Positions 27,239 to 36,577 of a DNA stretch of 64,000 nucleotides are shown one piece after another (positions within the stretch are counted from its first letter, which is position 1; every line of letters begins with the position of its first letter). Source of the DNA: Chitinophaga pinensis. Lineage in GTDB: Bacteria; Bacteroidota; Bacteroidia; Chitinophagales; Chitinophagaceae. Location: NCBI RefSeq assembly GCF_007896845.1, contig NZ_VOHS01000002.1, forward strand, positions 248,001 through 312,000. Direction: 5' to 3'. The translations under genes were made by a program, and so were the position numbers. Below the pieces are notes generated by a model. It had not been told where the DNA came from. It did not search any database and saw nothing but the letters and a program-made list of their open reading frames with translations.

Positions 27239-27694
27239 TTATTTTCCTCCTACGCTGATTGCGAATTCCACTTCTTTTGGTGGCAGACACTGGTGATCAT
27301 CACACACCATGAACTCTACACTACCTTTTACTTTAGTGGCAGCCTTACCCTTAACGGTCACTTTCTGTACGAAATCAACCTGGTTTTCATAGTATTTCAG
27401 TTCGGAATCGAAGTTCTTGTCAAATGCCTTGTGCAGTTTGCCCACTTCACGGATCTTGCCTACCGGTGTTACAAGCGGATTTTTAGTCAGCTTGAAGGAA
27501 GTAGGAACAGGACCTTCGCCAGCCTCCTGTGCGTACAGGTGCCAGTTGCTTTCTACTGTAGCTGTCATGTGCAGTTCATAGGTAGTTGCGTCGATTTTCT
27601 TAGCGGTAAAATCCCATTTTACCGGGTTTTCTATCTGCGCACTCGCCAGCATCGGCAGGGCAAACAGAATAACTGCTGTCAGTAATTTTCTCAT
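27239..27694 (-). CDS. Stand-alone DsbD alpha-domain protein, secreted
   Basis: A 151-residue periplasmic protein with a signal peptide (LLTAVILFALPMLASAQ) and a single domain related to the N-terminal (alpha/DsbC-interacting) domain of DsbD. It keeps a cysteine pair C131-x4-C136 in FMVCDDHQCLPP, the place of the active-site cysteines in the family. It probably relays electrons from the membrane domain of DsbD, encoded downstream on the same strand, to periplasmic substrates. The adjacent full-length DsbD carries a cysteine-free copy of this domain, so the two genes look like a split-function pair. Confidence 0.85.
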   Translation of the reverse strand: MRKLLTAVILFALPMLASAQIENPVKWDFTAKKIDATTYELHMTATVESNWHLYAQEAGEGPVPTSFKLTKNPLVTPVGKIREVGKLHKAFDKNFDSELKYYENQVDFVQKVTVKGKAATKVKGSVEFMVCDDHQCLPPKEVEFAISVGGK

Positions 27695-27763
27695 ACTTAG
27701 ATTTTTTTTAACTGGTTGGTTGGCTTGATTTCAAAAAAATTGAGAGTGCTTTTCACTCGTAAA

Positions 27764-28456
27764 TCAGTTATTATTGATAAGGCTCTGGAAAATGAGCTGT
27801 CCATCCGTATTACCCAGTATAGTACTGGTTGCTCTCTCCGGATGTGGCATCAGACCAAATACGTTACGCTCCTTATTACAAATACCGGCGATATTGCGCA
27901 TCGCACCATTCGGATTGGCGTCCTCCACAACATTACCAAATTCATCACAATAACGGAACAATACCTGGTTATTGGCAAACAGACTTTCCAGCGTGGCGTC
28001 GTCAGCATAGTAGCGGCCTTCGCCATGTGCTACAGGTATCTTTAATGCGCGGCCCGCAACATCTTTCGTCAGGGATGCTGATGTATTATCACTTTTCAGG
28101 TATACATTCTTACATACAAACTGCTGATGTCCGTTCTGCAATAAAGCGCCCGGCAACAATCCCGCTTCACAAAGAATCTGGAAACCATTACACACACCTA
28201 TCACACGACCACCTTTTCCGGCAAATTCTATCACGCTTTGCATCATCGGACTAAAACGCGCGATTGCACCACAACGCAGATAGTCGCCATAAGAAAAACC
28301 GCCCGGCAGCACAATACAGTCTGTTGTACTGAACTGGCTGAGGTCAGAATCTTTATGCCATAACTCTATCACTTCCTGCCCAAGGTCTTTGCGCAGGGCA
28401 TCGATCACATCGTGATCGCAGTTAGAGCCCGGAAAGGTGACAACCCCAAATTTCAT
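27764..28456 (-). CDS. purQ: Phosphoribosylformylglycinamidine synthase subunit PurQ
   Basis: A 230-residue class I glutamine amidotransferase subunit of FGAM synthase (purine step 4), supplying ammonia to PurL. The nucleophile elbow [10 protein letters not shown] and the HPERA histidine/glutamate are present, and the N-terminus [14 protein letters not shown] is typical of PurQ. This indicates a split PurS/PurQ/PurL enzyme and not the single-chain form. No other pur gene is adjacent; purA lies 25 kb away. Confidence 0.95.
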   Translation of the reverse strand: MKFGVVTFPGSNCDHDVIDALRKDLGQEVIELWHKDSDLSQFSTTDCIVLPGGFSYGDYLRCGAIARFSPMMQSVIEFAGKGGRVIGVCNGFQILCEAGLLPGALLQNGHQQFVCKNVYLKSDNTSASLTKDVAGRALKIPVAHGEGRYYADDATLESLFANNQVLFRYCDEFGNVVEDANPNGAMRNIAGICNKERNVFGLMPHPERATSTILGNTDGQLIFQSLINNN

Positions 28457-28622
28457 GTTAATTTATTGAAAGTTACGGTCCTAAATATTAATCTATCCTG
28501 TATCCGGCAATTAATAGCTGTTGAACCATTGATCGAAATTACCGGAAAGGCACAAAATTACTACGCCGTCCGCACATTTCCATAGCCGCTCGTCCGGTTT
28601 TAACAACTCATCAGCATTACAG

Positions 28623-29605
28623 CTAGTTTCTGCTGAAGTACTGCATCACGATTACATAGGCCAAAGTCAGTATGTGGACAATATTGGCAACAGTGTTATT
28701 AACAATAGACCAGTACGCATTTGCGACAAACAAAGAAAGTGGCAGAATGGCCAGTATCCAGTAAGCCGGGGAAAAATGCACATTGAAGAAAGGAATCAAT
28801 ATGGCAATAAATACATATACCGCCATCACACTCCAGATCTTACGTCCCTGAATCAGCATCTTTTTAAGGGTACGCTGCAATAACAGCCAACCCACAGCAA
28901 AGAAGAACAGGCTTATCGCCATGGCTCCCCATACCTTATAATGACCAATCACAGGTACCTCCAGACCAATTCGTGGAATACGGGCAAATAAAGCCCACTG
29001 GTCCGTCAGGAATAAATAAGTACCCAGCAGATATATCGGACAGATCAGCCCCAGTAATGCAATAATCCATTCCGCCAGACGGAAAGGACGCATGATCAGA
29101 AGACTTAACCATAAGAGAAGACAAAAATGGTAGCAGGGAAATAAAACAAACCACATACCCCCAGAGCAAACCCGATGTTAAATACCACATCTCTGGCCGA
29201 AGTACGGGTATATAACAGTGTAATACTGGAAATTACCCACAACATCACCAGATTTACCAGCAAACCCGGAGAAAACACATTCCACCCCTGATATAAAGAG
29301 GTAAAAAGCATATATGCCATCGCCGGCAGATAGTTAGTTTTGGCAAAAAGTCGCTGGTGATTGACAATCTTAGTCACCAGCAAGGCCTGCAGTAATAATA
29401 ACAGCACTGCTAACGAAGTAAAAAGGAAAGGATTTTTACCAAATACCATCCCCATCCATTTTACAAGCAGGTCATATAACAGCCCTTCATTCCCATCTGC
29501 CAGATAAGAGGACGGATGGATCAGGTAATAGAATTTTACCAGGATTGTATACATCAACAGCAACACTACCGTAAGGGGGTTGCCTGAGCGGAAAAACTTT
29601 ACCAC
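28623..29605 (-). pseudogene. DUF6427-like membrane protein gene with a one-base frameshift
   Basis: Two overlapping minus-strand frames (29105-29605 and 28623-29156) together encode one polytopic membrane protein. The first begins at a GTG (FFRSGNPLTVVLLL) and runs to PATIFVFSYG; the second continues from the same point as FCLLLWLSLLIMRPFRLAEW, resembling the RPF..EW core of Bacteroidota DUF6427 proteins. The switch maps to a T5 run (plus-strand A5 at 29123-29127); one extra T gives an uninterrupted protein of 327 residues with roughly ten helices. Family function is unknown, though these proteins are said to sit in the inner membrane. Sequencing error or a real recent deletion cannot be told apart here. 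Confidence 0.7.
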
Positions 29606-30021
29606 AATATGATTTCTCTTTTCAACTTTTGTAAGCGTTCCAAAGGTATTTTAAAGCAGGAGAAAATCAAAATATTATGAAATCCATGCATAGTTATCCC
29701 CTTTTCGCTCATTTTCTTTAAAAAGACCTCCAATATCTCCCCCTACTTAATCAAGTAAATCTACCCCTCATTTGCCAGCTCTCCCACGTGATGAAGCATA
29801 GATTCGTCGTATATACTCCCTATATAAACCATGTCAACACCTGCTTTTGAGCAAATAGGGGGCATTCAGGACAAGCCCATATTTTATTGCTTATATAATA
29901 GTCTTCCTATAGTCATCCTTCGTTAATCCTTCGTTCAAAACGTAGCATTAACGAAGGATGACTATAGGAAGACTATTATATAACCCTACATAAATCATCA
30001 GCCTGATCATCAAAAACAGTA
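29606..30021. other. Gene-free intergenic region with inverted repeat
   Basis: A 416-base AT-rich stretch between the DUF6427-like gene and the lipoprotein gene. No coding frame with a recognisable product was seen. Its main content is the perfect inverted repeat at 29891-29983. Confidence 0.6.
29891..29983. repeat. Perfect 37-bp inverted repeat with 19-base spacer
   Basis: Left arm 29891-29927 and right arm 29947-29983 are exact reverse complements over 37 bases. Each arm's outer end is TTATATAA, itself a palindrome. The left half also has an 11-bp period, with TCCT ending at 29908, 29919 and 29930 (ATAGTCTTCCT, ATAGTCATCCT, TCGTTAATCCT). No T-tract follows on either strand, so it is not a usual terminator. 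It may be a non-coding mobile element (MITE/REP-like) or a large hairpin in RNA. Confidence 0.85.
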
Positions 30022-30657
30022 TCAGGGTTGCCCCGTCCCGCTCGTTGTCTCCTCTTCCGGAGTCACTACGTCAATCTTGTCAATCAACAGCCTATCCCCC
30101 TGAATGACAAAATCGATCCGGAGGGTATACACAATCGTGACATCAATAGACGCCCCGTTTTCTGTTTCTACGTAATTGCTGAACGTTGCCTGACTGAAAT
30201 TGGAAACATCTTCCTCATACTCCTGATTCAGCAGAATCAGATCGGCATCAAAGCCATAAGGCGTTTCTGTACGCACACTATCCTGACGGATCCTGCTGTC
30301 ACAGAGGTGGAAATACTCGTTTTTGTCTTCGACATAATCGTGGGTGAAAATCCCTGCTTCAGATAATATATGCAGGTAGGCAGCCGTACTGTCAAAATTG
30401 ACCTTGTATAACCCGGTGTCTTCTATACCGGAATTATCCACCAGCTGAATGTCAACCAGCCCATCCACATGACTGGTATACCAGTCAAAAAAGTCCCTGA
30501 CCTTTCCTTCCAATACCTGCTGATTCACACTGGGACTGACGGTACCCTTGAAGTAAGCTTTGGCTGAAGGCGCCTCCTGATAATGACAGCCCGTAAGACT
30601 GCATAAACTGATAATGAAAGCTGTGCATAGCAGGACAAGGCATAGTTGTCTGTTCAT
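30022..30657 (-). CDS. Hypothetical lipoprotein
   Basis: A 211-residue protein with a lipoprotein signal ending SLTGC (cysteine at about residue 24). The mature part is acidic and resembles small alpha/beta domains that bind at the cell surface (VRDFFDWYTSHVDGLVDIQ and DVTIVYTLRIDFVIQGDRLLI, here given in part: RIDFVIQGDRLLIDKIDVV). No named family was recognised with confidence. It follows the Crp/Fnr regulator gene by 27 bases. Confidence 0.7.
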   Translation of the reverse strand: MNRQLCLVLLCTAFIISLCSLTGCHYQEAPSAKAYFKGTVSPSVNQQVLEGKVRDFFDWYTSHVDGLVDIQLVDNSGIEDTGLYKVNFDSTAAYLHILSEAGIFTHDYVEDKNEYFHLCDSRIRQDSVRTETPYGFDADLILLNQEYEEDVSNFSQATFSNYVETENGASIDVTIVYTLRIDFVIQGDRLLIDKIDVVTPEEETTSGTGQP

Positions 30658-30684
30658 GATAAGATATGAGATATGGTATATAGC

Positions 30685-31272
30685 TTATTTACCGGAAAGA
30701 CGTTTCCGTATACGGCTTAATGATGGCCCCTGAATACCCAGGTAAGAGGCGATATGATATAACGGAACACTGTTAAATATACCGGGATGCCGCTCCAACA
30801 TCTGCTGATAACGCTGTTCAGGCGTTTTAAACATCATATCCTCTGTGTGGTCCATCACTTCATTAAACGCAAGTTCTGCTATAAATCTGCCAAAACGTTC
30901 CCACTGATGCGATTCGGAATATAACCTGTTCAGGTCATCGATATGGATATACAGAATAGACGAATCTACTAAAGATTCTGTGTAATAGTTACAGGGCGTC
31001 TGCGTCAGAAAGCTTTTATAAGACGTTACGAATTGCTTTTCACTGAAAAAAAGCAGGTTTTTCTCTTCTCCCGTCTCTATGTTGACATGGTATGTTCTGA
31101 ATACACCACTGATAATAAATCCAAGGTGCTTACATACATTCTTATACTCATTGTAAAACTCTCCCTTCTTATACTCTCTCAGCTGCCAGTCAGGTAAAGA
31201 CATAGCGAACTCCTTTGCGGGCATCCCCGCAAAGGAGCTAAGTGTCTTTTCCAGCAATTCCAGTTCTGTCAT
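30685..31272 (-). CDS. Crp/Fnr family transcriptional regulator
   Basis: A 195-residue protein with an N-terminal cyclic-nucleotide-binding-type beta barrel (KKGEFYNEYKNVCKHLGFI and GVFRTYHVNIETGEE) and a C-terminal helix-turn-helix (HIASYLGIQGPSLSRIRKRL). The phosphate-binding cassette of true CRP is not seen, so it probably does not bind cAMP; many such Bacteroidota proteins are of the FNR-like or heme-independent type. It lies 5 bases after a TPR gene and before a lipoprotein gene, suggesting one operon. Confidence 0.88.
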   Translation of the reverse strand: MTELELLEKTLSSFAGMPAKEFAMSLPDWQLREYKKGEFYNEYKNVCKHLGFIISGVFRTYHVNIETGEEKNLLFFSEKQFVTSYKSFLTQTPCNYYTESLVDSSILYIHIDDLNRLYSESHQWERFGRFIAELAFNEVMDHTEDMMFKTPEQRYQQMLERHPGIFNSVPLYHIASYLGIQGPSLSRIRKRLSGK

Positions 31273-31277
31273 TGTTC

Positions 31278-32426
31278 CTATTCCTTTTCCGATGCCTCCC
31301 GGACATTCAGTCCTATCCGGGAAAAGCTCTTTTCGTCTGTTATCTGAATCCTGTTTTCTTTAAACCATTTGATAAAATCATCCCACTGCTGCTTGTGATC
31401 ACCCACCCACTCACTCAACACATCTTCATCTCCCTGACCCAATACCCAGTAGTTATAAGCCTCAAAGTGACCGGCATCTTTTACCTTTTTCTGAAAGTCA
31501 AATAAGACAACATTATAAGTGGTGTCATATCCTGCTGCAATATACTGATCAAGGAACTTTGTACGTATGCGGTGTAATGATGCCACACTGATCGCTTTTT
31601 CTCCTATCACCGCAAGCGCAAGCGTCTTCTCATAGATCGTGTTACCATAGGAAAGTCCGCCAATGGAGGACAATAACATCATTGCCAGATCGGTCTCTCC
31701 TTTCTTTTTCTTCGAAGGGTCATACCGCAGTTCGATATTATTACTGGCAAAACTCACAGAAGCAGCCGTATCCGACTCAAATTTTATCTCTCCTTTATAC
31801 GTGTAGTATAACAATTTACTGATTTCCTCTGTACGCTTAGACCCTCTTTCCAGATTCATAAAGATCTCTCCATAGATCATTCCCCACACCTCATTCTTCG
31901 AATCCAGAAAGTATTTTGCAGCCCGGTAATAGTTGGATGAATGCATCGGTGCATTCTTAATGCCGTCTTCAAAAAATTTCAGTCCGGCATCATTATTACC
32001 TTTTTTTAATTCCATCACCCCTCTTTCCACATACAATGCACCCTCTTTCGGAAACTTCTTCAGGCCCTCATCATATGTATCAATCGCCTTTTCCGGTTTC
32101 CCCATATCATCCTGTACATTCCCCATCATCGCGTATACTCTTCCGTTGGCAGCATTCTGTTTAACCAGATATTTCAGATCCTTCAATGCCCCGTTAAAAT
32201 CTTTCTGCTGATATTTAGCCAGCGCCAGCTCATAAACAATGTCCATTTGAGCAGGATCAAGTTTACGCGCTTCATCCAGCAATGTGATAGATTCAGCCAG
32301 TTTACCATTGTCCATTAATTCAACCGCCTCTTTCATTTTGGCGATCGCCTGTTCCTGATTGCTGCTCTGAGCCGATACAACCGTAAACGAAAAGGATGCT
32401 ACGATCAGGGGTAATAATTTGCGCAT
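31278..32426 (-). CDS. Secreted TPR-repeat protein
   Basis: A 382-residue protein with a signal peptide (MRKLLPLIVASFSFTVVSAQ) and about four tetratricopeptide repeats in the first half (e.g. ALAKYQQKDFNGALKDLKYL). The C-terminal half (about 190-382) has no recognised domain. It probably acts in the periplasm as an interaction platform. It is the first gene of a unit with the Crp/Fnr regulator and a lipoprotein. Confidence 0.78.
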   Translation of the reverse strand: MRKLLPLIVASFSFTVVSAQSSNQEQAIAKMKEAVELMDNGKLAESITLLDEARKLDPAQMDIVYELALAKYQQKDFNGALKDLKYLVKQNAANGRVYAMMGNVQDDMGKPEKAIDTYDEGLKKFPKEGALYVERGVMELKKGNNDAGLKFFEDGIKNAPMHSSNYYRAAKYFLDSKNEVWGMIYGEIFMNLERGSKRTEEISKLLYYTYKGEIKFESDTAASVSFASNNIELRYDPSKKKKGETDLAMMLLSSIGGLSYGNTIYEKTLALAVIGEKAISVASLHRIRTKFLDQYIAAGYDTTYNVVLFDFQKKVKDAGHFEAYNYWVLGQGDEDVLSEWVGDHKQQWDDFIKWFKENRIQITDEKSFSRIGLNVREASEKE

Positions 32427-32494
32427 AACAATATAGGTATTGAGATTGTCCCTTAAAAAAAATTATAATTTAAAGATAATTCATTCCTGTTCAA

Positions 32495-33124
32495 CTATAC
32501 ACTTTTTACTACTTTCCCACTGACATACTTATTGTTACGGATAATAAAACGGTAAGGCAATAAAGCATCCGCACCGGCATAATCTACGCCGATCCGGGGT
32601 GTGGCAATAATATCTTTGGCAACGGGTACAAAACCGTCTGAGGCCACGTAGAAATCATCTTCCAGCAAAGATTCCCCCGTATGCGCCAATGTAATGCCCA
32701 ATGCTTTAGAGACATTACCCGGCCCTCTGGTCAGCGTAAAATCTGCCACTTTCTTCCCTGTACGACGTAGCATCACAGGTACACCTGTAATGGGTTCTGC
32801 TCCGCGTATCAGAATAGCATGAGGTATATCTGTCTCGTCGGTAACAATGTTAAATAGCTGGTGAATGCCATAGCATAGATAGACATAAGCAGTACCGGCC
32901 TCCCGGTACATAATTTCCGTGCGCGCTGTACGCCTGCCGCCGTATGCATGGGAAGCCTTATCCGTTACACCGGCATAAGCTTCCGTTTCAACAATACGGG
33001 CAGCAGTCAGCTCTCCGTTGAAGCTGGTAACAATGATCTTTCCCAGCAATTCACGGGCAATCGTCAATACATCAGGACGATTATAAAAATCGGATGTTAA
33101 TTTCTGATAAGCGATGGTATGCAA
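32495..33124 (-). CDS. 3-methyladenine DNA glycosylase (AAG/MPG family)
   Basis: A 209-residue base-excision repair enzyme of the AAG (MPG) family, which removes alkylated and deaminated purines. Typical segments are DFYNRPDVLTIARELLGK, VETEAYAGVTDKASHA with the catalytic glutamate region, YVYLCYGIHQLFNIVT and GPGNVSKALGI. The frame starts at a TTG (33124); no in-frame ATG precedes the domain, so the exact start is uncertain. It lies 20 bases after a hypothetical gene on the same strand. Confidence 0.93.
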   Translation of the reverse strand: MHTIAYQKLTSDFYNRPDVLTIARELLGKIIVTSFNGELTAARIVETEAYAGVTDKASHAYGGRRTARTEIMYREAGTAYVYLCYGIHQLFNIVTDETDIPHAILIRGAEPITGVPVMLRRTGKKVADFTLTRGPGNVSKALGITLAHTGESLLEDDFYVASDGFVPVAKDIIATPRIGVDYAGADALLPYRFIIRNNKYVSGKVVKSV

Positions 33125-33144
33125 GTTCAGTTTGTCCCTTTCCG

Positions 33145-33711
33145 TTAAACAACTCTCAAACGGGGCTCCAACAGCGTGTAAATCTGACCTAACACTGGCA
33201 CAAATGCATCAAAATCAAAATCTTCCCTGAAAGAATCCGTATCCGAAGACCACAGGAAGAGATCTGCACAGATTTCCATGTATTCGTTTACAATCGGACT
33301 GTCCAGCAGTGTTAACAACTCCGTGGAATTCTCCTGTACAGCATAATCCCTTACTACGCCCAATGCGCCATAAATCTCATACAGCAAAGGATCATCATCC
33401 GCCTCAAGGTGCTCCGATTTCAACGAAAAGAAGTCAACGCCTGTATAAGCGGTATCTGTTTCATTAATATCTTTTCCCCAGGCCTGCAGATTCGGCGTGT
33501 CAAAGGTGACAACACCCGCTTCTATCCCCTTTCTCAGTGAAGGAAGGTCGGCATACAGGCAAATCTTGCCATCCGCATCAGTCAATAACCGGGTGGTCTC
33601 ATTGTCTGACAGGTCAGCACCGGACACGGTATAATAAGTCTCGTCGTTATACACTACCTGCAATAAATACTTCTTGTATTTCTCAGAGGCGGCATCATAA
33701 AATTCTTCCAT
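33145..33711 (-). CDS. Hypothetical acidic protein
   Basis: A 188-residue acidic, soluble protein with no signal or membrane segment. It has DADGKICLYADLPSLRKGIE and TLLDSPIVNEYMEICADLFL stretches but no domain I can name. It ends 20 bases before the 3-methyladenine glycosylase gene and starts 29 bases after a terminator, so it begins a two-gene transcript with the glycosylase. Confidence 0.65.
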   Translation of the reverse strand: MEEFYDAASEKYKKYLLQVVYNDETYYTVSGADLSDNETTRLLTDADGKICLYADLPSLRKGIEAGVVTFDTPNLQAWGKDINETDTAYTGVDFFSLKSEHLEADDDPLLYEIYGALGVVRDYAVQENSTELLTLLDSPIVNEYMEICADLFLWSSDTDSFREDFDFDAFVPVLGQIYTLLEPRLRVV

Positions 33712-33740
33712 GTGAACGCTTGTTATTCTTCTAAGGTACT

Positions 33741-33776
33741 AAAATAAAAAAACCGCCCCATATAACATGAGACGGT
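33741..33776 (-). terminator. Terminator of the susC-peptidase operon
   Basis: On the minus strand, ACCGTCTC and GGGGCGGT pair over 8 bp with two G-U pairs (33752-33759 with 33769-33776), followed by a long T-rich tract (33751-33741). It lies 25 bases after the stop of the last M14 peptidase gene. Confidence 0.78.
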
Positions 33777-33800
33777 CTTTTTCATCACTCTGTTATTCTG

Positions 33801-36572
33801 TTACTTTTGTCCATACAACCCATTGAACAATAACTTAAAAGTACCATGTGACTGTCCGCGGAAAGTTATTTCCGGCCCAAAAGCATACAGCTTCCCCTTG
33901 CCTACGGATGCCTCAAAAGCAGCCACACCATCCTTCAGATACGACTGTCCCCAGGCCCAGCCGCTACGCAAAGGCTTATCTGTGGTAAACCAGGCGATCG
34001 GATGTACTCCTTTGGAAGCGGCATCATTGTCCAATCTGAACACCGGACTATTATCAAAATTGACATCACCTACAGCCGGCATACCCCAGGCGGCCCGTTG
34101 TGTACTGTCAAACGCTACCTGCAGAATACTACCCGGCACGAAATACTTCGTTCCCGGCAAAGACTGTTCTTTACCATCTTTTCCCTTCTCTACCAATGCG
34201 TTATGTACAGGCAAACCCAGATGGTACGCCAGATTGGTACTGCTGCCAATCGTTATAACGGTACCGCCTGCTTCCAGAAATGCTTTCAGCTGAGGAATCG
34301 ATGTGTCTTTCGAAATACGCCCCAGCATTTTCCGGTATTGTTCCGGAATATCAGCTGCCTCTGGCTGCGTCTGACGATAACCATACCGGTTATTCTCTTC
34401 ACCTCCCACCGGCGGAATAGCCCTTGTCACAAATACAATCACATCATAATGCTCCTTTAGCGTACCGGCATCTATATCTTTCGGATACACCAGACTGAAA
34501 GGGAAATGATACTGTTCCATCATCCAGCGGATCCAGCCTGAAGGCATTGAACCACCATAGTTATCCCACAACGCGATGCGTAAAGGCATAGCTTCAGTAG
34601 CCCCTTTCGGACGTTTCTTCACCACTTTTGCGGCTACACCCCATTGCGCAGCAGCCGTTTTCAGAATATTATCTGCCTGCGCACCTGCCGGAACAAAGAA
34701 AGTACCGGGTGCAATCCCATCCTGTCCCTCAGAAAGGCGATAAACCTTTACGCCCGCTTTCATGAGGTCATTCACAGTAATAAAAGCATTATTCACCTGC
34801 GCACTTAACAGATAACCTCCGCTGGTAGCCGGTGTAAAAGATAAAACAGAGGGTGATTGCAACTCCCCGTAAGGCAGTTTCTCGAACGGTCCGCTGAAGT
34901 CGTCCAACACACGATCATATTTTACACCCATCTGAAAAGCGAGGGTCCACCCTGCCGCATCATAAGGACGGACAGGGGGGCCTCCCGGATATTGGAAGTC
35001 ATTAGGATGATCCTGTGGTTCAAACATATCCAGCACATGCGGACGAAAAGCCTGATTCGTACGTACGATATAAGACCCCGCAGGATATTGTTTACCGGCC
35101 ACTGTAAAAGCAGCAGTCGCTTTCTGCACACCAATGCCCGCTTTGATCAGGGCATTCACAAACCTGACAGCAGTAGCGAAATCAGGTTGATCAGCCGGGA
35201 TGACGTAACCCCGTGGATCTCTTTCTGCAGGATTCTTATACACCGCATCATAATATTGCATACCAATACTACTGCCTCTTCTCATCCAGCCATAGGGATC
35301 ACTGCCATCATCTTTGGTCGTATCATTCTGCGCCTTTTTATAGGCAGCAGTAATAGCATCGGCCCGTTTAGGAGACAATGTCCATGAATCCGTGTTACCC
35401 TTATCAATGGCATTCTTACCCATCTTATAAATATTGAACAATACCTCATCCCGCTGACGGGCAGCATAGTCCAGTACAGCATAGTTCAGTGATACCGAAT
35501 AATCAATGGACGTCCTGAAGCGCCAGTCTCCTGTCGGTCTTACCGGATTAGGCGTCGCACCATTAGGAATCAGACGCTGCGGCACTACAGGTATTTTCTC
35601 CGGTGTCGGATTACCAATGATCTCCGTCAGCAAACCTATCATGTTATGATACTGTGTCGTCGTACGGAGACCACCATTATACCAGGTAGAAAAACTGGAC
35701 CCGTTCAATCTTGTATAACCGGGCTTGTCTTCCACATTCAGCCGGTTATACATGGCAGCACCCAGTGCATCAATACCAGTGATCATCAGCGGATCAAAGA
35801 AATAGTTGAAAGGATCGCGATACGGAGGCCCTGCCAAAACAGAACCTTCCGGCCCGCGTTGGTGATGATTATACATGATCTGCGGCATCCATTCAAGGAA
35901 TAATTGTTTTCCCATGTTGGCGCTTTCTTTCATGTTCATGATATAGAAATCACGATTGTTATCGTGCCCTATATACTTCTGATATAATACCGGCAATTGA
36001 TCTGTCGAACGTTTCAGAGTATCTGCATTCCGCATATACCAGCTACTGGTAAGTTCCTGTCCGTCAGGATTTGCATGCGTCATGAGTATAATGACGTTAT
36101 CGAGTATACGCATTGTTTCGGGGTCATTCCTGCTGATCAGCTGCCACGCTGTTTCTATCAGCTGATGTGTACCTACGACTTCCGTCGCATGCAATCCTCC
36201 GTCAATCCATACAACGGCCTTCCCCTTCTCAGATAAATCCTTTGCCTGCTCTGGTGTTAAACCTTCTGCTCTGGCCAGCTGCTGCGATATCTTTTTATAC
36301 TGCTCCAGTTGTTTGATATTCGCCGGAGAAGAAATTACCAACATATATTGATGCCGGCCTTCTTCTGTAAGTCCGATATCTGTCAGCTTCACTCTGTCAG
36401 ATGCTGCCAGTTTCTGAAAATAAGCAGCCGTCTGTGTATAAGTCGCCAGCTGATAGTCATCTCCGATATTAAAACCGAAATGCTGTTTGGGTGATGGCAC
36501 AGTCTGGGCCTGTAGTGCTGAGTGGGCAACAATGCCAGCCATCAGCAACCAACCCTTTAAGGTATATCTCAT
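33801..36572 (-). CDS. Secreted M14 family zinc carboxypeptidase, paralogue 1
   Basis: A 923-residue protein with a signal peptide (about residues 1-22) and an N-terminal M14 carboxypeptidase domain. Zinc ligands H128 and E131 are in DGGLHATE, a conserved NNR (205-207) matches the substrate-binding Asn-Arg, H236/H237 in YNHHQRGP supplies the third ligand and E317 in LLTEIIG the catalytic glutamate. The C-terminal 300 residues (RIALWDNYGG ... VITIGSSTNLAYHL) look like a class I glutamine amidotransferase-type fold, known in large M14 proteins. It is closely related to the 910-residue protein at 38020-40752. It is the last gene of the susC operon, 5 bases after the M20 gene. Confidence 0.92.
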   Translation of the reverse strand: MRYTLKGWLLMAGIVAHSALQAQTVPSPKQHFGFNIGDDYQLATYTQTAAYFQKLAASDRVKLTDIGLTEEGRHQYMLVISSPANIKQLEQYKKISQQLARAEGLTPEQAKDLSEKGKAVVWIDGGLHATEVVGTHQLIETAWQLISRNDPETMRILDNVIILMTHANPDGQELTSSWYMRNADTLKRSTDQLPVLYQKYIGHDNNRDFYIMNMKESANMGKQLFLEWMPQIMYNHHQRGPEGSVLAGPPYRDPFNYFFDPLMITGIDALGAAMYNRLNVEDKPGYTRLNGSSFSTWYNGGLRTTTQYHNMIGLLTEIIGNPTPEKIPVVPQRLIPNGATPNPVRPTGDWRFRTSIDYSVSLNYAVLDYAARQRDEVLFNIYKMGKNAIDKGNTDSWTLSPKRADAITAAYKKAQNDTTKDDGSDPYGWMRRGSSIGMQYYDAVYKNPAERDPRGYVIPADQPDFATAVRFVNALIKAGIGVQKATAAFTVAGKQYPAGSYIVRTNQAFRPHVLDMFEPQDHPNDFQYPGGPPVRPYDAAGWTLAFQMGVKYDRVLDDFSGPFEKLPYGELQSPSVLSFTPATSGGYLLSAQVNNAFITVNDLMKAGVKVYRLSEGQDGIAPGTFFVPAGAQADNILKTAAAQWGVAAKVVKKRPKGATEAMPLRIALWDNYGGSMPSGWIRWMMEQYHFPFSLVYPKDIDAGTLKEHYDVIVFVTRAIPPVGGEENNRYGYRQTQPEAADIPEQYRKMLGRISKDTSIPQLKAFLEAGGTVITIGSSTNLAYHLGLPVHNALVEKGKDGKEQSLPGTKYFVPGSILQVAFDSTQRAAWGMPAVGDVNFDNSPVFRLDNDAASKGVHPIAWFTTDKPLRSGWAWGQSYLKDGVAAFEASVGKGKLYAFGPEITFRGQSHGTFKLLFNGLYGQK

Positions 36573-36577
36573 AGTCT

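Noticed and set aside
29105-29156. Two separate overlapping membrane-protein genes
   Set aside because: Their sequences join into one protein of a known type when one base is added.
29891-29983. 37-bp inverted repeat as an intrinsic terminator
   Set aside because: No T-run follows on either strand and the stem is far longer than other terminators here.
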